The notes below the pieces were generated by a model. It was not told the origin of the DNA, made no database searches, and worked only from the letters and a program-made list of their open reading frames with translations. This document shows positions 24,411-34,524 of a stretch of 39,925 nucleotides of DNA, piece after piece. The stretch is taken from the NCBI GenBank assembly GCA_009694185.1, contig SHVR01000022.1, positions 1 to 39,925 of the forward strand, in the 5' to 3' direction. Origin of the DNA: Alphaproteobacteria bacterium (GTDB lineage: Bacteria > Pseudomonadota > Alphaproteobacteria > SHVR01). Each line of letters starts with the position of its first letter. Positions within the stretch are counted from its first letter, which is position 1. A program made the position numbers and the translations under genes.

Positions 24411-24731
24411 ATGGCGACCAAGCCCGTCACCGATGCGAGCTTCGAACAGGACGTCCTCAAATCCGAGACGCCCGTGCTGGTCGACTTCTGGGCCGAATGG
24501 TGTCAACCCTGCAAGCAAATCGCGCCTTCGCTTGAAGCGTTGGCGGAGGAGCTTGGCGATCGTGTGCGGATCGTGAAGCTCAACATCGACGAGAACGCCA
24601 AGGCGCCCTCGCAATATGGCGTGCGCGGCATCCCGACGCTGATGCTGTTCAAGAACGGCCAGGTGGCGGCGATGAAGGTGGGTGCGGCGCCCAAGAGCCA
24701 GCTCGCGCAATGGCTCGAGTCGGCGCTCTAA
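24411..24731 (+). CDS. trxA: Thioredoxin with variant WCQPC active site
   Basis: A 106-residue single-domain thioredoxin, normal length. The redox site is [14 protein letters not shown], so C31-Q32-P33-C34 replaces the standard Cys-Gly-Pro-Cys. The cis-proline P75 (GIPTLM) and the buried Asp of LVDFWA are present. It is expected to reduce protein disulfides with electrons from thioredoxin reductase; Gln at the second position may change the redox potential or partners (inference). GGAAGGA precedes the ATG by five bases. The stop is one base from the end of convergent folC. The folC-trxA neighbourhood is common in alphaproteobacteria, supporting its identity as the main TrxA. Confidence 0.92.
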   Translation: MATKPVTDASFEQDVLKSETPVLVDFWAEWCQPCKQIAPSLEALAEELGDRVRIVKLNIDENAKAPSQYGVRGIPTLMLFKNGQVAAMKVGAAPKSQLAQWLESAL

Positions 24732-24732
24732 A

Positions 24733-26019
24733 TCATCCGTTTTCGGCCAGCACCGCGTTGCCGGCGAGATAAAGCGAGCCGCAGATCAAGAGGCGGGCCG
24801 GCGCCGGCGCCCCGGCCGTGATTTCGCCAAGGGCCGCGGCGACGCTCGCGGCCGGACGCGCGTCGAGGCCGACGGAACTGGCGGCCGCGGCCAATTCCGT
24901 CGCGTCGAGGGCGGCGGGGGCGTTCGGCACCGTGACCGCGCGCATGAGGCCGCCCGCGAGCGCCGGCGCCAATAGGCGGAAAAATTCCGCCGCGTCCTTG
25001 GTCGCCTGCATGCCGACGATCAGATGCACCGGCCGATCGCGCCAGCCGGCCAAAAAGTCCGCCAACATTTCCCCAGCATGGGGATTGTGGGCGCCGTCGA
25101 GCCATAGCTCCCAGCCGGGGGGGAGCGCCGCCACCAGCGGTCCATATCGCAAATGTTGCAGCCGCCCCGGCCATTCAACCGAAGCGAGCCCCCGCGCGAT
25201 GGCCTCCGGCGGGACCCTGAATTGATCGAGTACCTCAAGCGTTGCGATCGCCGTGCCAGCATTGTCGATCTGATGGCGGCCAGCGAGCGCGGGCGGCGGT
25301 AGCTCCAGGCGCCAGCGGCGCCCTTCGAACGCAAACCCCGCTGGGGTTTCCGCCACCCGCCAGTCCCGGCCGAAGCGATAGAGCGGCGCCGCGAGCGCCC
25401 CTGCCCTGGCTTCGATCACGGCCCCGGCTTGCGGGGTCTGCCGGGCGATGATGGCGGGCGAGCCCGGCTTCAAGATACCTGCCTTCTCACCGGCGATGAG
25501 GGCGAGCGTATCGCCGAGATAGCCCATATGGTCCATGGCGACGGGCGTGATCAGGGTGGCGGCCGGGCGATCGATGACGTTGGTCGCATCCAGCCGCCCG
25601 CCGAGGCCCACTTCCATGAGCACAGCGTCGGCCGACCGACGGGCGAATGCCAGGAACGCCGCCGCAGTTGTGATTTCGAAGAAGGTGATCGGCTCGCCGT
25701 CGAGCTCCGCCTCGCATTCGTCGAGGAGCGCCATGAGCGCCCCGTCGTCGATAAGTTTGCCGGCGACGCGAATGCGTTCGTTGAAGCGCATCAGATGCGG
25801 CGAGGTGTAGACATGGGCGGTCAACCCCGCCGCCTCCAGCATGGCACGGAGGAACGCCACCGTGGAACCCTTGCCATTGGTGCCGGCGACATGAATGACC
25901 GGCGGCAAAGCGAGCTGCGGGTCGCCCAGCCGGCCAAGCAGGTCGCGAACGCGATCGAGCGAGAAATCGATGAGTTTCGGGTGCAGGCGAGCCAGGCGCC
26001 GGGCCAGCGGATCGTCCAT
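24733..26019 (-). CDS. folC: Bifunctional folylpolyglutamate synthase/dihydrofolate synthase
   Basis: A 428-residue Mur-ligase-family ATPase that adds glutamate to dihydropteroate and to folates. The P-loop is HVAGTNGKGSTVAFL (about 43-57). Further marks are YTSPHLMRFNERIRV, EVGLGGRLDATNVI, ITPVAMDHMGYLGDT and the C-terminal WLDGAHNPHA. It starts three bases after accD and is the last gene of the long - strand run. It converges on trxA with a single base between stops and no terminator. Confidence 0.96.
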   Translation of the reverse strand: MDDPLARRLARLHPKLIDFSLDRVRDLLGRLGDPQLALPPVIHVAGTNGKGSTVAFLRAMLEAAGLTAHVYTSPHLMRFNERIRVAGKLIDDGALMALLDECEAELDGEPITFFEITTAAAFLAFARRSADAVLMEVGLGGRLDATNVIDRPAATLITPVAMDHMGYLGDTLALIAGEKAGILKPGSPAIIARQTPQAGAVIEARAGALAAPLYRFGRDWRVAETPAGFAFEGRRWRLELPPPALAGRHQIDNAGTAIATLEVLDQFRVPPEAIARGLASVEWPGRLQHLRYGPLVAALPPGWELWLDGAHNPHAGEMLADFLAGWRDRPVHLIVGMQATKDAAEFFRLLAPALAGGLMRAVTVPNAPAALDATELAAAASSVGLDARPAASVAAALGEITAGAPAPARLLICGSLYLAGNAVLAENG

Positions 26020-26022
26020 GGC

Positions 26023-26922
26023 TTACCCGGGTTCCGGCGCGGCCTCCGCGACGACAGCCACGGGCAGGCCACCCTTCGGCGACATGAGAAGTGCCAGCAG
26101 GCGGGCGATGGTGGCGCGCAATTCGCCGCGCGGCACCACCATGTCCACCATGCCATGGGCGTGCAGAAACTCGGCGCGCTGGAAGCCCTCGGGCAGGGTC
26201 TCGCGGATCGTGCTCTGGATGACCCGCTGGCCTGTAAAGCCGATCACGGCGCCGGGTTCGGCAATGGCAATGTCGCCCAGCATGGCAAAAGAGGCGCTGA
26301 CCCCACCCGTGGTCGGATCGGTCAGCAAGACGATATAGGGCAGGCCCGCCTCCTTCACGCTGGAGACCGCGATGGTCGAGCGCGGCATCTGCATGAGCGA
26401 GAGGATGCCCTCCTGCATGCGGGCACCGCCCGACGCCGGCACGGCGATGAGGGCCGCCCCTTCGCCGATCGCCTGGCCGGCGGCGGCGATCAGCCCCTCG
26501 CCCACCGCCATGCCCATGGAACCGCCGAGAAAGTCGAAGTCGAAGCAGGCGACCACCGCCTTGTGGCCGCCAATCTCGCCGGCGGCAACCGTGATGGCAT
26601 CGCGCTCGCCATGCTTGCCCTGGGCTTCGCGAAGCCGTTCGGTGTAGCGCCGCCGGTCGCGAAAGCGCAGCGGATCGAGGGTGACCGGCGGTATTTCCAC
26701 CGGCCGCGCCGTGCCCTTGTCGAACAGCATGTCCAGGCGCTCGGTGGGGCCAAGCCGCATGTGAAAGCCGCACTGGCCGCAGACCTTGAGGCTCGATGCG
26801 AGGTCGCGCTTGTAGAGCATCTGGCCGCAGCTCGAACAGGCGGTCCAGAGGCTCTCCGGCGCCTCGGCGCGGCGAACCAGCGCCTGGAGCTTCGGGCGGA
26901 CGAAATTGGTGAGCCAATTCAT
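26023..26922 (-). CDS. accD: Acetyl-CoA carboxylase carboxyltransferase subunit beta
   Basis: A 299-residue beta subunit of the carboxyltransferase that makes malonyl-CoA for fatty-acid synthesis. The N-terminal zinc ribbon has C29, C32, C48 and C51. The crotonase-like core shows [32 protein letters not shown] and [18 protein letters not shown]. The start overlaps the trpA stop (ATGA), and the trpFBA-accD-folC order is typical of alpha- and some other proteobacteria. Confidence 0.97.
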   Translation of the reverse strand: MNWLTNFVRPKLQALVRRAEAPESLWTACSSCGQMLYKRDLASSLKVCGQCGFHMRLGPTERLDMLFDKGTARPVEIPPVTLDPLRFRDRRRYTERLREAQGKHGERDAITVAAGEIGGHKAVVACFDFDFLGGSMGMAVGEGLIAAAGQAIGEGAALIAVPASGGARMQEGILSLMQMPRSTIAVSSVKEAGLPYIVLLTDPTTGGVSASFAMLGDIAIAEPGAVIGFTGQRVIQSTIRETLPEGFQRAEFLHAHGMVDMVVPRGELRATIARLLALLMSPKGGLPVAVVAEAAPEPG

Positions 26923-27766
26923 GGGCGCCGGGTCCCGCGCGCCCCACGCACGCCGGCCGCGAGTGCCGCGACGAAGCCCAGCACATCGTCCACCAGGCCG
27001 GGCCGCGCGTTGCCCGCCGCGTCCAGATTGTCGGCCAAGCGCTGCACCAAGGCGGTGCCGACCACGGCGGCATCGGCGATGGCGGCAATCGCCGCCGCCT
27101 GGGCCGGAGTCTTGATACCGAAACCGACGGCGACCGGCAGGGCGGTGTGGCGCCGGATGCGCTGGACAGCGGCCCGCACCGATTGTTCGGTGGCGCCCGC
27201 GGCACCCGTGATGCCGGTGATCGCGACGTAATAGACGAAGCCCGTCGCCGTGCCGACCACCAGCGGCAGGCGGCCATCGTCGGTGGTGGGGGCGGTGAGC
27301 CGTACCAGGTCGAGGCCGGCGGCGCGGGCCGGCCCACGCAGTTCCTCGTCCTCTTCGGGCGGCAGGTCGACAACGATCAGGCCATCGACGCCGGCGGCGG
27401 CGGCAGCCTGGGCAAAGGGCTCGGCGCCATAGCGGTAGATCGGGTTGAAATAGCCCATGAGCACGATCGGCGTCTCGCCGTCGCCGAGACGAAATTGGCG
27501 CACCGAATCGAGGACGCGAACAAGGGTCATGCCGCGTTTCAATGCCCGTAGATTGCCAAGCTGGATTACCGGTCCGTCGGCCATGGGGTCGGTGAAGGGC
27601 ATGCCGATCTCGATCAAATCGGCGCCCGCCTTGGGCAAGCCCGCGAGCAACGCCCGGAAGGTCTCCGGATCGGGATCGCCACCCGCCAGATAGGTCGCGA
27701 GCCCGCCCCGACCCGCCTGGCGCAGCAGGGCGAAGCGCCTGGCGATGCGGCCGGCCGACGCCCCGA

Positions 27767-27770
<4 letters not shown>
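26919..27770 (-). CDS. trpA: Tryptophan synthase alpha chain
   Basis: A 283-residue TIM-barrel subunit that splits indole-3-glycerol phosphate into indole and G3P. The family pattern [19 protein letters not shown] contains the catalytic Glu and Asp. The phosphate-binding [27 protein letters not shown] block is complete. The GTG at 27770 overlaps the trpB TGA (GTGA), a classical coupled junction. A longer open frame upstream is only the shadow of trpB. Confidence 0.96.
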
Positions 27771-28984
<1,214 letters not shown>

Positions 28985-29016
28985 GGGCCTTCAAATAAGG
29001 GCGGGCGGGCGGGCCG

Positions 29017-30051
29017 TCAAAGAAATGTTTTCGCCACGTCGATGCTCGACTCGACGCCGACCTTGTTGGCGTTCTGCCTAAGCCAGAAATCCGCCGCCTC
29101 GCGGCCGATATCCTTGAGAAAAAGCAGGAAATCCCGCTCGGCGTTCAGCTTGCTGGAGGCGTGCAGGTCGTTGAGCCGCTCGTCGCACTCGATCATGTGC
29201 ACCCGAGTTTGCCGGTATTTAAGTGGATCGAGCTGGTTACCGACAATCAGCTCGTTGATGAAATGGACCGCCCGCATCTCGTTCATCAGCGAACCGTTGA
29301 AGCTGATCTCATTCACCCGATCGATGATCTCGCGCGCGGTTCTGGGAATTTCCGGCCGGTGGAGCGGGTTGATCTGGACGATGATCAGATCGCGCGCGTC
29401 GGAACCGTGCAGCGGAAAAATCGACGGGTTCCCCATATATCCGCCATCGTAATAATACTCGCCCTCGATCTGGACGGCCTGATACATGAAGGGGAGACAA
29501 GCCGACGCCAGCAACACGTCGAGCGTCACCTTGTCTGTGTTGAAGACCTTGACCTTGCCGGTCCGCACATTGGTCGCGCAAACAAAGAGCTTGATGCCGC
29601 TCGCATGGCGCACCGCGTCGAAATCGACGACCCTCTCCAGGATTGGCTTCAACGGATTGAGGTTGCTGGGGTTGAGTTCGTAGGGCGAAAAGAGCCGGCT
29701 CAGCGCGTCGGCGACGAAGAAACTCGGCGAATCGTCGAGCCGCCAGCTACGGGTGAGCCAAGCGAGCGGCGAGCGGCGGATCGGTCCGAACTGGCCCATA
29801 TCCGCAATTCCCATCCAGAATTGTTCGAGCGCCTGGCGGGCGCCGTCGCGGCCGTCCTTGGAATAGCCCGAGGCCAGCACGGCGGCGTTCATAGCACCCG
29901 CGCTGGTGCCGCTGATACTATCGAATTCGATCCGGTGATCCTCCAGCAGGCGATCGAGCACGCCCCAGGTGAAGGCACCGTGGGAACCACCACCTTGCAG
30001 CGCCAAATTGACGCGCTTCGCCGGGCCGACACCGTGGCGATCGGGTGCCAT
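29017..30051 (-). CDS. Patatin-like phospholipase family protein
   Basis: A 344-residue patatin-domain hydrolase. The oxyanion-hole motif is LQGGGSHGAFTWGVLD (18-33), the nucleophile S50 lies in SISGTSAGAMNA (GxSxG), and D202 in YYDGGYMGN completes the Ser-Asp dyad. No signal peptide or membrane segment is evident, so cytosolic action on phospholipids or acyl esters is likely. The C-terminal third (about 230-344) is helical and resembles the extension of bacterial patatin proteins. It sits between trpF (5 bases away) and trpB (32 bases away), interrupting the trp gene set. Confidence 0.92.
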   Translation of the reverse strand: MAPDRHGVGPAKRVNLALQGGGSHGAFTWGVLDRLLEDHRIEFDSISGTSAGAMNAAVLASGYSKDGRDGARQALEQFWMGIADMGQFGPIRRSPLAWLTRSWRLDDSPSFFVADALSRLFSPYELNPSNLNPLKPILERVVDFDAVRHASGIKLFVCATNVRTGKVKVFNTDKVTLDVLLASACLPFMYQAVQIEGEYYYDGGYMGNPSIFPLHGSDARDLIIVQINPLHRPEIPRTAREIIDRVNEISFNGSLMNEMRAVHFINELIVGNQLDPLKYRQTRVHMIECDERLNDLHASSKLNAERDFLLFLKDIGREAADFWLRQNANKVGVESSIDVAKTFL

Positions 30052-30056
30052 GCTCG

Positions 30057-30710
30057 CTATCCAGCGCGCCCGAGTTCCGCCACGGCCTGGAGAAATGCCG
30101 CGATCCGCGCCGGGTTCTTCTTGCCGGGCCGGTCCTCGACGCCGGATGAAACATCAACCGCGCGGGCACCGGTGACGCGCACCGCCGCCACCACATTTTC
30201 GGGCGTGAGACCGCCCGATAGCAACCAGGGGATCGACCAGCTCCGCCCAGCCAGCAGCGCCCAATCGAACGCCAGGGCGTTGCCGCCCGGCCGAGTCGCG
30301 TCCCGGGGTGGCTTGGCATCGAAGAGCAGCCGGTCGGCGACCTGGAGATAGGCACGCGCCCCGTCCAAGTCGGCGGCGCTCCCGACCGCGATCGCCTTCA
30401 TGACCGGAAGCCGATAGCGCTGGCGCACGTCACGCACCCGGGCGGGGGTTTCACCACCATGCAGTTGCAACACATCCAGCGGCACGCGGGCGAGCGTATT
30501 GGCAAAAGTCTCGTCGTCGGCATCGACAAAGAGGCCGACCCGCTCGATGTCGGGCCGGACGGCGGCGGCGAGGCCGGCGGCGGCTGTAAGGTCGACGGCG
30601 CGCGGAGACGGTGGATAGAACACGAAGCCGACCGCCACGGCGCCGCCGTCCATGGCGGCATTGAGGGCGTCGCGCGTTGCAATTCCACAAATCTTGGCCG
30701 TGACCCGCAT
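30057..30710 (-). CDS. trpF: Phosphoribosylanthranilate isomerase
   Basis: A 217-residue TIM-barrel enzyme of tryptophan synthesis. Landmarks are KICGIATRDALNAAMDGGA with the catalytic Cys, VGFVFYPPSPRAV, LQLHGGETP, LFDAKPP with the catalytic Asp, and LLSGGLTPENV followed by AVDVSSGVEDRPGKKNP. It starts three bases after the DAO-family gene and ends five bases before the patatin gene, all in one transcript. Confidence 0.96.
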   Translation of the reverse strand: MRVTAKICGIATRDALNAAMDGGAVAVGFVFYPPSPRAVDLTAAAGLAAAVRPDIERVGLFVDADDETFANTLARVPLDVLQLHGGETPARVRDVRQRYRLPVMKAIAVGSAADLDGARAYLQVADRLLFDAKPPRDATRPGGNALAFDWALLAGRSWSIPWLLSGGLTPENVVAAVRVTGARAVDVSSGVEDRPGKKNPARIAAFLQAVAELGRAG

Positions 30711-30713
30711 GCC

Positions 30714-31826
30714 CTATTCCGGCTCCACTTGTCCCGCCGCCCAACGCGTCACCGCGTCGGCGGCACATTCGCCCTCGATGGCCTCGGCGAGGCGGAGCCC
30801 GATGGCGGCGGCGAACTTGAAGCCATGGCCCGTGCAAGGGCTCAAGACCCAGGCGCGATCGACGAGTTCGACGATGAAACGCTCGTCCGGCGTCACCGTA
30901 TAGAAGCCGACCCGGGCACCCGCAAGCGTGAGCCCGTCGAGGCCCGGCAGGCGTCGACCGGCGGTGGCCAGGAGCGCCTCGATCTCGCCAGCCTCGACCA
31001 TGCGCGGCGCGTCGGGATCGCCTGTCAGGCTGAAACTATGGTCGCCGAGCTTGAGGTCGGTGCCGGCGGCGGGCGGCACCAGATAGAAGCCCGCATCCTT
31101 GTCGATATCGAGGACCATGGGGAGCGCCGCCCACTGGGCGACACCCGCCGCCGGACGCAGCGCCACCGTCACCTGGCGCGAAGCCGTGACCCTGGCGCCA
31201 TAGGCCGGCAGCAATCCCGGCAACCAGGCGCCGGCCGCCACGATAAGCCGGTCGGCCTCAACTCGGGCGCCGTCGGCGAGCGTCACCCGGGCAGCCCCGG
31301 TGTCGATGCGGCTGACGGCCGTGCCGGGCACAAGCGTCACGCCCGTGCGCCGGAGGCGAAGGGCGAGAGCCGTTGCGATGCGCGTCGCGAGCAAGAGGCC
31401 GCCCGTTGCCAGATAGAGCGCCGCCTGGACGCCGCCGGCGTCCAGCAGCGGGAAGCGCACGCCGAGCGAAGCGGGATCGAGCCGCTCATAGGGCTTGGAG
31501 AGCCGGTCGAGGCTTGCTGCTGTTGCCTCCAGATAGGCGGTGGCGCCGCTCGCGATCAGAAGCGTGCCCGTCGGCACATAGAGGTTCTCGCCGAGATCGA
31601 GCCATAACAAGTCCCAGGCGGCGTGCGCCTCGTCCACCATGGCGGTGTAGCCCGCCTCGGCGCCGTAGCAGTGGCGGATGAGGCGGTGCTGGTCGGCCGA
31701 CGCGCCAAGCGGGTTCGGAATGCGTCCCTGATCGATAAGGGTGATGGCATGGCCGCGCCTGGCCAGGCCCCATGCCGCGGCGAGCCCCATGATGCCGCCG
31801 CCGATGATGGTGACTCGCATGGCCAC
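30714..31826 (-). CDS. FAD-dependent oxidoreductase (DAO family, sarcosine/N-methylamino acid oxidase-like)
   Basis: A 370-residue flavoprotein with an N-terminal dinucleotide-binding motif IIGGGIMGLAAAWGLARRG and the segment QHRLIRHCYG typical of monomeric sarcosine oxidase/MTOX relatives. In the latter, the Arg-His pair and a Cys nearby bind FAD and substrate; a Cys that could carry covalent FAD is also seen in WVLSPCTGHGFKFA. Likely reaction: oxidation of a secondary or cyclic amino acid to an imine with H2O2. The start is GTG at 31826, overlapping the upstream TAG by one base, or ATG at 31820. It is transcribed with the cyclodeaminase-like gene. Confidence 0.87.
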   Translation of the reverse strand: MAMRVTIIGGGIMGLAAAWGLARRGHAITLIDQGRIPNPLGASADQHRLIRHCYGAEAGYTAMVDEAHAAWDLLWLDLGENLYVPTGTLLIASGATAYLEATAASLDRLSKPYERLDPASLGVRFPLLDAGGVQAALYLATGGLLLATRIATALALRLRRTGVTLVPGTAVSRIDTGAARVTLADGARVEADRLIVAAGAWLPGLLPAYGARVTASRQVTVALRPAAGVAQWAALPMVLDIDKDAGFYLVPPAAGTDLKLGDHSFSLTGDPDAPRMVEAGEIEALLATAGRRLPGLDGLTLAGARVGFYTVTPDERFIVELVDRAWVLSPCTGHGFKFAAAIGLRLAEAIEGECAADAVTRWAAGQVEPE

Positions 31827-32776
31827 TACAGGATGGCGAGCCGGGTGGCTGCCAGCCGGGCGGCCGCCAGGTCCTCGATGGCCGTGCCGACCGATTTGAA
31901 CAAAGTGATGTCGCCCGGATGCTCGCGGCCCGGATGCCGGCCCATGGCGAGGTCATGCAGGTCCGCCTCGATCCGGCCGGCGTCGATGATGCCGCGCCGG
32001 AGCGGATCGACGATGTCGCCCGCTTCGCCGAGGGCACCCGCCCGCGTATCGACGAAGAGGCGCGCCCGGATAACGGCCGTGTCGTCCGCCTCGCGCATTT
32101 CGGACGTGAAGCCGCCGACCAGGTCGAGATGGCAGCCGGGCCGCAGCCACGCTCCCTGGATCAGGGGCGCCCGCGCGAGTGTGGCGCAAGAAACGATATC
32201 CGCCTCGGCCACGGCGGCGGCGAGGTCGGGAACCGCCGCCACCGGCAATTCGGGCCGGCTGAGCTCGGCCGCGAGGAGAGCGGCCTTCTCGTGCGAGCGG
32301 CCCCAAAGGCTCACCCGCCGGATCGGCCTGACCGCCGCATGGGCCCGGATCAAGTGCGGCGCAAGCGCGCCGGTGCCGACCATCACCAGATGGCGCGCGT
32401 CGTCGCGAGCGAGGAAGCGCGCCGCCAAGGCCGAGGCGGCGGCGGTTCTAAGAGCGGTCAGGCGTGGTCCGTCCATGAGCGCCAGCGGTACGCCGGTCGC
32501 ACCATCCAGCAACAGATACACCCCCGTCACCGACGGCAGGCCGCGGCTCGCATTGTCGGCGAATACGCTCACGATCTTAACGCCGATCGGCCCGCCCGCC
32601 GTCCAGGCCGGCATCAAGAGCAGCGTGCCGCCTTGCGGCGCCGCCTGGCTTGCGGGAATAGCATGGTGCGCGCGCACCGGCGCCGCCGCCGCCTCGCGAA
32701 AGGCCGCGCCCAGGGCATCGACAAGGCTGACATCGTCAAGAACCGCAGCGAGCTCGGTGGCGGTGACGCTCCGCAT
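31826..32776 (-). CDS. Ornithine cyclodeaminase/mu-crystallin family protein
   Basis: A 316-residue NAD(P)-dependent enzyme of the OCD/alanine dehydrogenase/ketimine reductase family. It shows VTGVYLLLDGATGVPLALMDG, the TALRTAAASALAARFLA helix, the Rossmann stretch MVGTGALAPHLIRAHAAV and VSCATLARAPLIQG. Whether it deaminates ornithine or reduces cyclic imines cannot be decided. The start at 32776 (MRSVTATEL) fits family N-termini and lies 16 bases after lapA; an in-frame ATG at 32815 would overlap lapA. It pairs with the DAO-family oxidase directly downstream. Confidence 0.87.
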   Translation of the reverse strand: MRSVTATELAAVLDDVSLVDALGAAFREAAAAPVRAHHAIPASQAAPQGGTLLLMPAWTAGGPIGVKIVSVFADNASRGLPSVTGVYLLLDGATGVPLALMDGPRLTALRTAAASALAARFLARDDARHLVMVGTGALAPHLIRAHAAVRPIRRVSLWGRSHEKAALLAAELSRPELPVAAVPDLAAAVAEADIVSCATLARAPLIQGAWLRPGCHLDLVGGFTSEMREADDTAVIRARLFVDTRAGALGEAGDIVDPLRRGIIDAGRIEADLHDLAMGRHPGREHPGDITLFKSVGTAIEDLAAARLAATRLAIL

Positions 32777-32792
32777 GGACCCGGCGATCGGC

Positions 32793-33140
32793 TCAGCCAC
32801 CGCTGACGGCGGCAAGGCGCAAGACCGGGCGGCTGACCGCCGGTGGCGGAGTGGCGGCGCTCGCCGCTTCTTCCAGGGCCTTGACTTGCCGGCCGAGCGT
32901 CTCGACCTCGCGTTCGCGCCGCCGCGCGAGCCGGCGCCAACGGCCCGCCCGGACCCACGCCATGGTGCCGCCGATCAGGAACCCCAACCCGCCGGCGCCC
33001 AGAATCGCGGCAAATAAGGGGATATGCATGGTCATCGGCAGGGGCCAGAAGCCGAGCGCGACCATGTCGCGATTGTCGAGGGCGAACAACAACAAGGTGA
33101 CGCCGACGACCATCGCGACAAGCCATGAGAGCGTCCGCAT
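32793..33140 (-). CDS. LapA domain-containing membrane protein
   Basis: A 115-residue inner-membrane protein with two hydrophobic helices (about 5-22 and 40-62). The family spacer LFALDNRDMVALGFWPLP lies between them, followed by a basic, coiled-coil-prone tail (RRLARRREREVETLGRQVKALEE). It matches the lipopolysaccharide assembly protein A domain family (DUF1049), often found next to ihfB. It starts 50 bases after ihfB. Confidence 0.85.
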   Translation of the reverse strand: MRTLSWLVAMVVGVTLLLFALDNRDMVALGFWPLPMTMHIPLFAAILGAGGLGFLIGGTMAWVRAGRWRRLARRREREVETLGRQVKALEEAASAATPPPAVSRPVLRLAAVSGG

Positions 33141-33190
33141 GCGGCTCGACTACTCCTCTTGGGGCAACACACGCGCCAGCAACGACCGGT

Positions 33191-33475
33191 TCAGCCGCCG
33201 TCGTTCAAACGCTCACGCATTTCCTTACCGGTCTTAAAGAACGGAGTCTGTTTCGGACCGACGCTGACGGTAGCACCCGTGCGCGGGTTGCGGCCGGTGC
33301 GCGCATAGCGCTGTTTCACCGAAAAAGCACCGAAGCCGCGCAATTCTACCCGGTCGCCCCGCGCCAACGCATCGGCGATCTCATCAAACACCGTGGCGAT
33401 GATCCGCTCAATATCCCGCTGGTAGAGATGCGGATTGCGGGCCGCCAGCCGCGCAATCAGCTCGGACTTAGTCAT
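33191..33475 (-). CDS. ihfB: Integration host factor subunit beta
   Basis: A 94-residue HU/IHF-family DNA-bending protein. It shows [17 protein letters not shown], the [14 protein letters not shown] core, and the DNA-binding arm [15 protein letters not shown] with the intercalating Pro. The position after rpsA and before lapA identifies it as IHF-beta rather than HU. CGGAGGG precedes the ATG. Confidence 0.95.
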   Translation of the reverse strand: MTKSELIARLAARNPHLYQRDIERIIATVFDEIADALARGDRVELRGFGAFSVKQRYARTGRNPRTGATVSVGPKQTPFFKTGKEMRERLNDGG

Positions 33476-33536
33476 GAGCGTCTTGGCCCTCCGATTAACC
33501 CCCGCCGGTTACGGACGCCGGCCCATGCGCGCCCGT

Positions 33537-34466
33537 TCAACCGCGCCCATCAGGGTGCCAGACGGCGATCAACCCGTCAAGGGTAAGTCTCTCAGGGAAA
33601 ACGATTTTTCGGGCAAGTGCCGACGCCATCTCGCGCAGGCGCATGAAATCATCGCGCGGCTGGACATCGCGCACCGGCAGCGTCGCCGGTATCTGGTGGA
33701 CCTCGGCCAACCAGCGGCGCGCCTCGCGCTCGCCGCCGATGGTGTCGGCCAGGTTCGCGTCGACCGCTTGGCGGCCGGTGACGATGCGGCCATCGGCGTA
33801 GGGCGCCAGCGCCGCCTCGCTCAAGCCACGCCGACTCAGCACCAAGCCAAGAAACATGCGCTGGATGTCATCGACGATGGTCTGGGTGGCCGTTCGTCCG
33901 CCGGGCGTCAAGCGCTCGAAGGGCGACGGCACCGCCTTGAGCGCCCCGCTCTTGACGGTCAGCGGCTCGACGCCGAGCTTTTCCAGCAGTCCGGTGATTT
34001 CGGCCGTTTGGAAGATCACGCCGATCGACCCTGTCAGGGTGCCTTCCTGTGCCACAATATGATCGGCGGCGACGGCCGTCATGTAACCGGCCGACGCGGC
34101 GACCGTGCCCAATACGGCTACAACAGGCTTGCGCGCCGCCACGTCGCGTAGAGCACGATACAGGGTCTCGCCGCCCACCACGGTCCCGCCGGGGCTGTCG
34201 ATGGCCACGATCAAGGCCTTGGCACCGTCATCCTTGGCGACAGCGTTCAAACGATCGAGGCGGTCGCGATTGTCCGTGATGATGCCGTTGACATCGAGCC
34301 GCGCCACATAGGATCGGCCGCCCGGCAGCAACCCGTCGATACCGACCATGTCGTCGACCAGCACGAAAACCAGAAACAGCAAGGCCGCGACGGCCGCCAG
34401 GCGCCACGCCGCCAATCGCCGTTTCAGGCGCCGGCGGTCGATATAGGCATCCAATTCAAGCGCCAT
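33537..34466 (-). CDS. sppA: Signal peptide peptidase SppA (short form)
   Basis: A 309-residue membrane-anchored serine protease with one transmembrane helix (about 21-38). The catalytic Ser-Lys dyad is S125 (TVAASAGYMTAVAAD) and K177 (VKSGALKAV); the 52-residue spacing equals that of Bacillus SppA (S147/K199). SPGGTVVGGE and GTLTGSIGVIFQ are conserved. It degrades leftover signal peptides in the membrane. It lies between rpsA and ihfB, 58 bases after rpsA. Confidence 0.94.
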   Translation of the reverse strand: MALELDAYIDRRRLKRRLAAWRLAAVAALLFLVFVLVDDMVGIDGLLPGGRSYVARLDVNGIITDNRDRLDRLNAVAKDDGAKALIVAIDSPGGTVVGGETLYRALRDVAARKPVVAVLGTVAASAGYMTAVAADHIVAQEGTLTGSIGVIFQTAEITGLLEKLGVEPLTVKSGALKAVPSPFERLTPGGRTATQTIVDDIQRMFLGLVLSRRGLSEAALAPYADGRIVTGRQAVDANLADTIGGEREARRWLAEVHQIPATLPVRDVQPRDDFMRLREMASALARKIVFPERLTLDGLIAVWHPDGRG

Positions 34467-34524
34467 GGCGGTCTGTCGCCACTGTTGCCGTCAGCCGATC
34501 GGTTGGCAGCTCGCCATCGACCGA

